NCBI GenBank assembly: GCA_946616535.1
Contig: CAMOJA010000002.1
Location: 62,001-126,000 of the forward strand
Reading direction: 5' to 3'
DNA: 64,000 nt
DNA from: an uncultured Bacteroidales bacterium
Lineage (GTDB): Bacteria > Bacteroidota > Bacteroidia > Bacteroidales > Paludibacteraceae
Shown: positions 25,989-32,313 of the stretch, one piece after another
Numbering within the stretch: the stretch's first letter is position 1
How the letters are laid out: the number at the start of each line of letters is the position of its first letter
Position numbers and translations under genes: made by a program
Notes under the pieces: model-generated
What the model saw: only the letters and a program-made list of their open reading frames with translations
Told to the model about the DNA's origin: nothing
The model's database searches: none

Positions 25989-27041
25989 ATGCTTTCTCGT
26001 ATATACGGCGTGTTATTGCCGTTCTTTGTCAGTTTCCTGCTGGCATACCTGCTGGATCCGCTGGTTAACTTTGTGCAGAATAAGTGCAGAGTGAAGTTCC
26101 GTGGACTATCGGTAGCAATTGTCCTGCTGCTGTTTGTCGGTTTGCTCACGCTGTCCGTTTATCTGCTCATTCCGGCTATCGGGCGAGAAGTGAAATCGGC
26201 TGCTGTAGGAGTGGAGCAGTATTTCGCCAGTTTCGATGCGGACAAATATTTCACGCCCGAACAACAGGAGAAGATCCATAGCACCCTCGATGGACTGAAC
26301 TTGGAGTCTGTGTTATCCTATCCGGAAGTGCGGGATGCGTTGAAAAATCTGGCTCCCAAAGTGGGTGGATGGATCACCGGCGGATTGAGTTGGTTGGCGG
26401 AGTTGGTTGTGATCTTCATCAGTCTGATGTACCTCATCTTCCTGATGATCGATTTCCCGAAGATTCGGGCTAACTGGATTTACTATGTGCCGGTGAAGTA
26501 CCGCGATAAAGCGCGCGTGCTTATGCGCGACGTGAACCATAATATGAACGCCTATTTTCGCGGACAGGGACTGGTTGCGCTGATCGTAGGTATCCTCTTT
26601 GCTATCGGTTTCTGCATTATTGGTATGCCGATGGGTATTGCGATGGGACTCATCATCGGAGTCCTCAATCTGGTGCCGTATATGCAAGGGCTGGGTATTC
26701 CGCCCTGTATCCTGCTTTGTCTGGTTCAGTCGGCGCAAACAGGCCGACCCATATGGCTCACGCTTCTTTGCATGGCGCTGGTGTTTGTCATCGTCCAGAC
26801 TTTACAAGATATGGTACTCACTCCTAAAATCATGGGTAAAGTGACAGGTTTAGGACCTGCATCTATCTTACTCTCACTCAGTATCTGGGGTGTGCTGTTT
26901 GGTATCATCGGTATGATCGTAGCTTTGCCGCTTACCACGCTGATGGTATCGTATTACAAGAACTTCGCTGCCAAAAAAGAGGTGAAAGCTCAAACACAAG
27001 AGATTCCTAAACAAGAGTCAAAAACAAAAAAGAGGCGCTGA
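25989..27041 (+). CDS. AI-2E family transporter
   Basis: 350 residues with about eight membrane helices: FFVSFLLAYLLDPLV at the N-terminus, a cytoplasmic amphipathic part (about 70-130), and the conserved GLVALIVGILFAIGFCIIG and GLIIGVLNLVPYMQG regions (about 195-240). Members of this family export or exchange small molecules (autoinducer-2, Na+/H+); the substrate cannot be told. The last ~20 residues are a basic tail. It is followed by a strong terminator. Confidence 0.88.
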   Translation: MLSRIYGVLLPFFVSFLLAYLLDPLVNFVQNKCRVKFRGLSVAIVLLLFVGLLTLSVYLLIPAIGREVKSAAVGVEQYFASFDADKYFTPEQQEKIHSTLDGLNLESVLSYPEVRDALKNLAPKVGGWITGGLSWLAELVVIFISLMYLIFLMIDFPKIRANWIYYVPVKYRDKARVLMRDVNHNMNAYFRGQGLVALIVGILFAIGFCIIGMPMGIAMGLIIGVLNLVPYMQGLGIPPCILLCLVQSAQTGRPIWLTLLCMALVFVIVQTLQDMVLTPKIMGKVTGLGPASILLSLSIWGVLFGIIGMIVALPLTTLMVSYYKNFAAKKEVKAQTQEIPKQESKTKKRR

Positions 27042-27053
27042 GCCTCTTTTTTT
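27026..27053. terminator. bidirectional terminator
   Basis: Stem AGAGGC / GCCTCT with A run before and T run after, between the AI-2E transporter (+) and tRNA-Ala(GGC) (-). Confidence 0.85.
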
Positions 27054-27054
27054 G

Positions 27055-27128
27055 TGGAGCATGGGAGACTCGAACTCCCCACCTCAACACTGCCAGTGTT
27101 GCGCTCTAGCCAGATGAGCTAATACCCC
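27055..27128 (-). tRNA. tRNA-Ala (anticodon GGC)
   Basis: 74 nt. Acceptor GGGGTAT/ATGCTCC, anticodon loop CTGGCAG, T arm GGGAG-TTCGAGT-CTCCC, discriminator A; CCA not encoded. It lies directly after the element that follows tmRNA, so it is probably the last part of the same transcript. Confidence 0.95.
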
Positions 27129-27132
27129 TAAG

Positions 27133-27249
27133 TGGAGCTAACGGGATTCGAAAAATGCACTTGTGCATTAATCGTTCGAGGTTCACCGAGATAAGAACCC
27201 GGGTGAGGATCCCTTTAGATCCCCGGAACAGCCTATAGCTGTTGCGGTG
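27133..27249 (-). other. small structured element with duplicated tmRNA 3' end (copy B)
   Basis: Same architecture as 24958-25053. Read on the minus strand it has a unique spacer (~60 nt), the shared core with GGGTTCTTATCTCGGT and AACCTCGAACGATTA, a hairpin whose arms (AATGCA/TGCATT) differ from copy A by compensatory changes, five T's, then an exact copy of the tmRNA 3' end from T-loop to discriminator. Confidence 0.75.
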
Positions 27250-27639
27250 TGGAGCTAACGGGATTCGAACCCGTGTCCAAACAAGGAATACTTACGCTTT
27301 CTACACGCTTATCTTGGCCTTGATTTTCGTTCGGCAGCAAGACCCAAGCCACCAACTACCGACTTATCTGCTTTGTTTTCGACCTCGCATCGCAGCCTGC
27401 GACATCTATTCTGTGAATTTCCGCACCGCTATATCCATTGAGCCCACAGACTCGGCTTGGAGCGATGTCTCGTTCAGACGCCTTGCATCCGAAAAAGGCT
27501 AATCTACTATACTTCGATTAGGCAGCGAGAGCATACTCATAGTTGCCAGTTAATTTTTTGAAGCGAGATTAACGAGCGTGCTTCATTGCTCGGCGTGCTT
27601 ACATAACCATTCTACCTGCTGTCAAAACCAAATAGCCCC
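27250..27639 (-). ncRNA. ssrA: transfer-messenger RNA (tmRNA)
   Basis: About 390 nt. The ends pair as a tRNA acceptor (GGGGCTA with TAGCTCC, discriminator A), the T arm is CGGG-TTCGAAT-CCCG, and the 5' end continues into the typical TTTGGTTTTGACAG. The internal frame encodes the proteolysis tag GNYEYALAA followed by TAA (near 27515-27545, minus strand), close to the G-x-x-x-YALAA tags of other Bacteroidetes. It rescues stalled ribosomes with SmpB. The 3' CCA is not encoded. Confidence 0.95.
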
Positions 27640-27760
27640 TCGCTTACACTAACACTCGCGCGACTGCGGGCTCTGCCCTTGTATAGCGCTACGTGTTGTG
27701 CTACGCTCTTCCCAAAAATTAAAAATTTTCGGGAGCCCTACTTGTTTTAAGTTTCAAAAA
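27640..27760 (-). other. tmRNA leader with hairpin shared with tRNA-Cys
   Basis: About 120 nt between the promoter and the tmRNA 5' end. It contains a 10-bp perfect hairpin (CCCGAAAATT, TTT, AATTTTTGGG) followed by AGAGCGTAGCAC and, nearer the tmRNA, TCGCGCGA. The same hairpin and flanks precede tRNA-Cys at 36270-36372. Confidence 0.7.
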
Positions 27761-27767
27761 AGCGTGC

Positions 27768-27797
27768 AAAATTACACTTTTTTTTGCATATATCAAA
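27768..27797 (-). promoter_or_regulatory. promoter of tmRNA
   Basis: Minus strand TTTG (27794-27797), 18-bp spacer, TAATTTTG (27768-27775). It overlaps the divergent promoter of the acetyltransferase-like gene. Confidence 0.7.
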
Positions 27798-27814
27798 ATT
27801 TTTTTGTACTTTTG
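27783..27814 (+). promoter_or_regulatory. promoter of the acetyltransferase-like gene
   Basis: TTTG (27783-27786), 20 bp, TACTTTTG (27807-27814), 27 bp before the ATG at 27842. The -33 region reads TTTGCATATATCAAA, a form repeated at several promoters here. Confidence 0.75.
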
Positions 27815-27841
27815 CACGATTTTTTACTTAAATGGTATAGA

Positions 27842-28972
27842 ATGGCAGTAGAGATTCGTGAAATACGTACGCGCAAAGAGCTGAAGCGCTTCATTGAGTT
27901 TGCGAACGACTTATACAAGGACTGTCCGTATTATTGTCCGCCTTTGTTCTTCGATGAGATGAATTGCTTCACTCCCGAGAAGAACCCGGCTTTGGAGGTA
28001 AGTGAGTTCCGGTTATGGATGGCTTATCGCGATAACAAGCCTGTAGGACGTATCGCCGGTATCATCAATCATCGTGCGAATGAGAAATGGGGTTTCAAAC
28101 ATGTTCGTTTCGGGTGGTTCGACTTCATTGATGATGTCGAGGTGAGCAAAGCCCTGCTCGATACGGTGGCAGCGTGGGGAAAGGAACACGGCATGGATGC
28201 CTTGAACGGACCGGTCGGATTCACGGATTTTGATCACGAGGGTTTGCTGCTGGAGGGATATGAGTACCTGGCGCCGATGGCTTCGTTGTATAACTATCCG
28301 TATTATGTGAAGCATGTTGATGCTTATGGTTTGAAGAAAGAGGTTGACTGGATTGAGATGCAGATCCTCCCGCCATTGGATTGGACGGAGCGTCAGGAGC
28401 GCATTTGTCAGGTTATCATGCAGCGTGCGAAAGTGCATCCCGTCAAAGTGAAGAATGCCCGTGAGTTAGTGCGTCGGTTCGGTACATCGTATATGGATAT
28501 CATCGACCAGGCTTACCAGCGTTTGTATAACTTCCAGCCGATGACGGAGCGCCAGAAGAACTATTACAAAGATATGTACTTCCCGATATTGAACTTCGAC
28601 TTCGTTTCATTAATAGTGAATGAGAAAGACGAGTTGGTCTGCGTCGGTCTGGGTATGCCGGATATCTCCAAAGCCCTTCGTAAATGCGGTGGCCGGCTCT
28701 TCCCCTTCGGATGGTATCATATCCTGAAAGCGCTGAAGGCAAAGCCGATGGAGGCCTTTAACTTCCTGCTTATTGCCGTTCGTTCGGACTACGAGAACAA
28801 GGGTCTGAGTCAGTTGTGTCTGCGCGATCAGATTCCGTATATCAACGACTATAAGATCCAACGCATGGAGACGACATCGATGCTGGAGACCAATCGTAAT
28901 ATCATCGGGTTCTTTGAGCAGGTGCCGCACAAGCAGCATAAACGTCGTCGCGCGTATATCAAACCGATCTAA
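27842..28972 (+). CDS. GNAT-like acyltransferase of unknown substrate
   Basis: 376 residues. The ATG at 27842 is chosen because upstream codons would place the promoter inside the gene. The N-terminal part (VEIREIRTRKELKRFIEF, then FANDLYKDCPYYCPPLF) and a GNAT-type fold with PVGRIAGIIN (about 63-72) and a late DYENKGLSQLCLRD segment match the large uncharacterised Bacteroidetes 'N-acetyltransferase' family of about 370-380 residues. No substrate can be inferred. A Fur-family gene begins 3 bp after its stop, so the two are co-transcribed. Confidence 0.72.
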   Translation: MAVEIREIRTRKELKRFIEFANDLYKDCPYYCPPLFFDEMNCFTPEKNPALEVSEFRLWMAYRDNKPVGRIAGIINHRANEKWGFKHVRFGWFDFIDDVEVSKALLDTVAAWGKEHGMDALNGPVGFTDFDHEGLLLEGYEYLAPMASLYNYPYYVKHVDAYGLKKEVDWIEMQILPPLDWTERQERICQVIMQRAKVHPVKVKNARELVRRFGTSYMDIIDQAYQRLYNFQPMTERQKNYYKDMYFPILNFDFVSLIVNEKDELVCVGLGMPDISKALRKCGGRLFPFGWYHILKALKAKPMEAFNFLLIAVRSDYENKGLSQLCLRDQIPYINDYKIQRMETTSMLETNRNIIGFFEQVPHKQHKRRRAYIKPI

Positions 28973-28975
28973 CAG

Positions 28976-29434
28976 GTGAAAGGAGCGAAGTTATATCGAG
29001 CCGCCTTGCTAGCGTTGAGCAACTATGTGAAAACGCACGGCATGCGTCCTTCCTCGGTCCGTAATATGGTGCTGGAATTGATATGCCAGTTACCGCAACC
29101 CTTTACGGCTCAGCAGTTGGTGAAGGCGTGCGAACCGGAACATATCTCGGTGGCTACGGTGTATAATGTGCTGGAGTTGCTGGTAGACGCGCAGATACTG
29201 CATGTGAATAACAGGCAGCGCGGTAAAACGAATAATGAGTACGAATTGATAGTCCTCCCCCGCCCGCGCATGCAAGTCGTTTGCTTGAAATGCGGCCGTG
29301 TGACGGATATCCAGGATAAAGCCATCGAGCGGTTGGTGGAAGAACGAAAATATACCAATTTCGAAATGCAGCGTTTCTCGCTTTTTATCTACGGCGAGTG
29401 TAGAACCTGCAGACGGCGCAGAAAAAAAGAATAA
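28976..29434 (+). CDS. Fur-family transcriptional regulator, degenerate sensing site
   Basis: 152 residues, GTG start. A winged helix (about 25-90, SVATVYNVLELLVDAQIL) is followed by the dimerisation domain with two structural CxxC pairs (Cys103/106 and Cys142/145). The His-rich stretch that usually precedes the first CxxC (HHHH-type) reads RPRMQVVC here, so the regulatory metal or haem site seems to be missing. Targets are unknown. It precedes tRNA-Arg by 5 bp. Confidence 0.85.
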   Translation: MKGAKLYRAALLALSNYVKTHGMRPSSVRNMVLELICQLPQPFTAQQLVKACEPEHISVATVYNVLELLVDAQILHVNNRQRGKTNNEYELIVLPRPRMQVVCLKCGRVTDIQDKAIERLVEERKYTNFEMQRFSLFIYGECRTCRRRRKKE

Positions 29435-29439
29435 GTTTT

Positions 29440-29513
29440 GGCCCTGTAGCTCAATTGAATAGAGTGTCAGATTCCGGTTCTGAAGGTTCTGGGTTTGAGC
29501 CCCAGCAGGGTCA
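29440..29513 (+). tRNA. tRNA-Arg (anticodon CCG)
   Basis: 74 nt. Acceptor GGCCCTG/CAGGGTC, anticodon stem TCAGA/TCTGA with loop TTCCGGT, T arm CTGGG/CCCAG, discriminator A; CCA not encoded. No separate promoter is seen, so it is probably transcribed with the Fur-family gene, then stopped at 29517-29547. Confidence 0.93.
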
Positions 29514-29516
29514 CAG

Positions 29517-29547
29517 AAAAATAGCAGCCTCGATGGCTGCTATTTTT
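29517..29547 (+). terminator. terminator after tRNA-Arg
   Basis: 13-bp inverted repeat AAAAATAGCAGCC / GGCTGCTATTTTT with a 5-nt loop, starting 4 nt after the tRNA. Confidence 0.9.
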
Positions 29548-29596
29548 ATTGGTGATTGGTGATTGGTAATTGGTAATTGGTAATTGGTAATTGGTC
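29548..29596. repeat. 7-bp tandem repeat (ATTGGTR)
   Basis: Seven units: two ATTGGTG, four ATTGGTA, one ATTGGTC. Sits between the tRNA-Arg terminator and the end of the convergent nuclease gene. Confidence 0.92.
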
Positions 29597-29600
29597 ATTT

Positions 29601-30878
29601 TTATTTCAACTTGATATCTACAATAATCGGATCGTGATCCGAATAGCGGTGCATCGTTTTATCTTTCATCTTATACGCGCCGTGTTGGTAATACCAGTCG
29701 GCATTCACATGCCAGGGACGCACGCGTATGATCTGGGTGCTCATAGACGGGTTGGCAAAGCAGCGATCCAGGTATCCGGCTTCGCCTTTGAAGGAATAGG
29801 AATAGTCTGCCGCGTGTCCGAGAGGTAACATATCCGCATAGCCTGCCCGCACGATGGCTTGAATAGGTCCCTCCTGCGTATAGCAGTTATAGTCTCCCAA
29901 TAACAGGATGTCTGCGTCTTCGAAACGGGCTATAGCCTGCGGTAACATCGCGAGCAGACTGTCCGTGTTCTGCATGCGTTTGAGGTGGGTGTCGTAATTG
30001 CCTCGTCCTGCTCGTTTGGACTTGAAGTGGTTGAGACCGATGATCAGTTTTTCTCCGGTTGCTATCTCTTCAAAACCGACTGCGTACATGCGTGCGTAGT
30101 AATGAGAACCGGTGTCCTGATAGGCCGAAAGCGGTTCTTCATACGGGCGCACGCGCTCCTTATTGTATATAAAGCACCCGCCGATACGATCCATGTCCTC
30201 CAGCGGCAGGGTGATATAGGCATAGCGTTCACCGTTTCTGTTCAGTGCCTCCAGCAGCATCTTCGGCGCTTTGTTACCTACCTGCATCTCGCAGCATGCA
30301 ATGATATCCGCATGCATCGCTTGCAGACCCGCAACCAACTTCGTGGTCTTCAGCGCTTGTTGCGCAGGAGTGGTTTTCTTATGCGCATAGCCGCCTAAGT
30401 CCGCGAAGTAATTTTCTATATTCGCGCCTACGACACGCAGTTCCCCTTTCTTTGGTCTCGGTAAACGGTCCTGCGGCAAATGTCGTGTGCGAACCGACTT
30501 ACCGGTCACCAGTTGGCGTTCTCCGCTCACACGAGCCTTCAACCCGCGCATGATATCTCCGGTCCGCACCTTATAATAACTGTTACGCAGGTGTACGCAG
30601 ATACTGGTTTCCCGGTTATGAGCCGCCAACTGATAATACATCGTGCTGTCTCCGTCCGCCAAACCTATGGCTCGCTCCTCCGGACAGAAGAGACGCTCCG
30701 GAGCTAACACCAGCGAGTCATAAAAACTACCGCACACAACGAGTGGGGTAGTTATCTCTACGGTTTGGTTGGTATACTTGTTCCAGTCCGATTGAAGTTG
30801 CTCTAACGAGATGCGCTCTACCGAGATGATGGATGCGCAACAGAATGCTAAGCAAAACAGAGTAAGAAGTTTTCGCAT
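29601..30878 (-). CDS. exported endonuclease/exonuclease/phosphatase-family protein
   Basis: 425 residues from the ATG at 30878, which directly begins a signal peptide (MRKLLTLFCLAFCCASI). After an N-terminal OB-like part (about 20-130) comes the EEP fold: RVVGANIENYFADLGG (about 152), IIACCEMQVG (about 195) with the catalytic Glu, GLNHFKSKR (about 300), LLLGDYNCY (about 345) with the Asp/Asn pair, and a final YSDHDPIIVDI with the catalytic Asp-His. The product should cleave nucleic acid or phosphodiesters outside the cytoplasm, perhaps to scavenge DNA. It lies downstream of the tRNA-fMet terminator. Confidence 0.87.
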   Translation of the reverse strand: MRKLLTLFCLAFCCASIISVERISLEQLQSDWNKYTNQTVEITTPLVVCGSFYDSLVLAPERLFCPEERAIGLADGDSTMYYQLAAHNRETSICVHLRNSYYKVRTGDIMRGLKARVSGERQLVTGKSVRTRHLPQDRLPRPKKGELRVVGANIENYFADLGGYAHKKTTPAQQALKTTKLVAGLQAMHADIIACCEMQVGNKAPKMLLEALNRNGERYAYITLPLEDMDRIGGCFIYNKERVRPYEEPLSAYQDTGSHYYARMYAVGFEEIATGEKLIIGLNHFKSKRAGRGNYDTHLKRMQNTDSLLAMLPQAIARFEDADILLLGDYNCYTQEGPIQAIVRAGYADMLPLGHAADYSYSFKGEAGYLDRCFANPSMSTQIIRVRPWHVNADWYYQHGAYKMKDKTMHRYSDHDPIIVDIKLK

Positions 30879-30896
30879 GGTATTTCGTTTTTTTAA

Positions 30897-30924
30897 CAAA
30901 AAGAGACATTCAGCGAATGTCTCT

Positions 30925-30925
<1 letters not shown>
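30897..30925 (-). terminator. terminator after tRNA-fMet
   Basis: 11-bp inverted repeat AAGAGACATTC / GAATGTCTCTT with a 3-nt loop and a T run on the minus strand. Confidence 0.85.
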
Positions 30926-30999
<74 letters not shown>

Positions 31000-31029
31000 A
31001 TACTACACCGCTTTTTTCAAACGGGACTG

Positions 31030-31061
31030 CAAAAGTACTGCTTTTTTTTGACATATGCAAA
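31030..31061 (-). promoter_or_regulatory. promoter of tRNA-fMet
   Basis: Minus strand TTTGCATATGTCAAA with TTTG at 31058-31061, 20 bp, TACTTTTG (31030-31037). Confidence 0.78.
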
Positions 31062-31087
31062 TATTTTGACAAAAAAGTGATAAAAAA

Positions 31088-31720
31088 CTACAATTTTTCA
31101 GTCAAATCTGCACTTTCTTGGGCAATAAACCGCTGGTAATATCGAACAATCGTGCTGCGACTGCAATGTAACTGGTCGCTGATTTTTCGCATCGAATAGC
31201 CTTGCTTTAACATCCTCCGAATACGCTGCTCTTTGTTGCGCAGTTTGTAAGTTGACTGTGATGACCGGGCTCCTTTGGGGCGCCCCAGGTGTTTCCCTTC
31301 GGCGCGAAGACGTGCCAAAGCCTCTTTGGTGCGTTGCGAAATCAGGTTACGCTCTATCTCTGCCGATAAGGCAAATGCGAATGCCAGTACTTTCGACTGA
31401 ATATCGTCCCCTAAACGATAGTTGTCTTTAATCGTCCAGACCCGGCATTCTTTTTTCATGCAGAGACTCAGTATCTCCATAATCATGAATAGCGACCTGC
31501 CTAAACGGGATAACTCGGAGCAAATGATGGTATCTCCCGGACGAACCTGTTTAAGTAACTGACCTAAACGGCGTTTACTGTACGCACGAGTGCCACTGAT
31601 GGTCTCTTCTATCCACCCGTCAATACTCAGGTTGTTGACTGCGCAGAACTGTTCTATCTCATAACGCTGGTTCTCGACTGTCTGCTTCTCGGAACTTACG
31701 CGAATGTAACCGTAAATCAT
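31088..31720 (-). CDS. serine recombinase (resolvase/invertase)
   Basis: About 210 residues from the ATG near 31720, which starts MIYGYIRVSS; longer upstream frames overlap the neighbouring gene. Catalytic Ser about 9 in YIRVSSEKQ, the SELSRLGRS motif (about 65-73) and a SAEIERNLISQRTKEAL helix (about 115-131) define the small serine recombinases. A C-terminal helix-turn-helix (SMRKISDQLHCSRSTIVRYY) binds the site. Such genes invert or resolve DNA; no partner transposase or obvious invertible segment is seen next to it. The -7 box TAATTTTG ends 3 nt before the ATG, predicting an almost leaderless mRNA. Confidence 0.9.
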   Translation of the reverse strand: MIYGYIRVSSEKQTVENQRYEIEQFCAVNNLSIDGWIEETISGTRAYSKRRLGQLLKQVRPGDTIICSELSRLGRSLFMIMEILSLCMKKECRVWTIKDNYRLGDDIQSKVLAFAFALSAEIERNLISQRTKEALARLRAEGKHLGRPKGARSSQSTYKLRNKEQRIRRMLKQGYSMRKISDQLHCSRSTIVRYYQRFIAQESADLTEKL

Positions 31721-31740
31721 ATGCAAAATTAATAAAAAAT

Positions 31741-31771
31741 TTTGATATGTGCTAATTTTTTTGTAATTTTG
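31741..31771 (+). promoter_or_regulatory. promoter of the nucleosidase gene, overlapping the recombinase promoter
   Basis: TTTG (31741-31744), 19-bp spacer, TAATTTTG (31764-31771), 19 bp before the ATG. The centre TTTGATATGTGCTAA also supplies the divergent recombinase -33 region. Positions may be off by 1-2 bp because of A/T runs. Confidence 0.65.
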
Positions 31772-31790
31772 CGGCGTAAATCGAATTTTT

Positions 31791-32303
31791 ATGAGGAAAA
31801 TCATCGTAATGGCGGAGGAAGGCGAACTCAGTTTGCTGGACAAAGCAAAGGAAGAATTGGGCTTGGATCTGAGGGATGCCCAACTGATTTATACCGGTGT
31901 CGGAGCTATCAATATCATTCGCAGTCTGGCCGGATTGGACCGTGATGCGGAGGTGTATAATATCGGATATGCCGGTAGTGCCAATTTCGAAATCGGTACA
32001 TGGGTGGAAGTGACCGAAGTGCGTCTCAATCACCCGAATGTCACCTATCCCGAACCGGAATTGCAACTTTCACTAATCAAAAATCAAAAATCACCAATCA
32101 CCAATCACCAATCACCAATCATAAGATCCGTTTGTTATACAAATACGGATTTTGTCCTGGCTTCGGATTATAAAGACTGCGTTTTTGATATGGAGTTGGC
32201 TTTCATCGCCGCCTTGGGGTTCAAGCAGTTGCATAGCCTGAAGTACGTGAGCGACAATCTGTCCTTGCATACGTATCACGATTTAACCCACGGCGTGGAA
32301 TAA
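31791..32303 (+). CDS. methylthioadenosine/nucleoside phosphorylase-fold protein with repeat insert
   Basis: 170 residues. IYTGVGAINIIRSLAGL (about 33-49) and NIGYAGSANFEIGTWV (about 57-72) are the nucleobase/ribose loops, and DFVLASDYKDCVFDMELA (about 121-138) carries the Asp/Met-Glu motif of the PNP/MTAN superfamily. Short members like this in Bacteroidetes are annotated as nucleosidases (release of a purine base from methylthioadenosine or similar). A 49-bp heptamer repeat is translated in the middle (about residues 95-111) in a loop before the VCYTNTDFVLA strand. 10 bp upstream of the rRNA methyltransferase gene. Confidence 0.75.
   Translation: MRKIIVMAEEGELSLLDKAKEELGLDLRDAQLIYTGVGAINIIRSLAGLDRDAEVYNIGYAGSANFEIGTWVEVTEVRLNHPNVTYPEPELQLSLIKNQKSPITNHQSPIIRSVCYTNTDFVLASDYKDCVFDMELAFIAALGFKQLHSLKYVSDNLSLHTYHDLTHGVE
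32075..32123. repeat. 7-bp tandem repeat inside the nucleosidase gene (AATCACC)
   Basis: Seven units: two AATCAAA, four AATCACC, one AATCATA. 49 bp, translated without stop. Confidence 0.93.
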
Positions 32304-32313
32304 TAGACGATTT

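Noticed and set aside
27242..27502. 86-residue frame over the tmRNA 3' half, and a 77-residue frame over tRNA-Ala (24911-25144)
   Set aside because: Both overlap clearly folded RNA genes and their 3'-end duplications, and have no family features.
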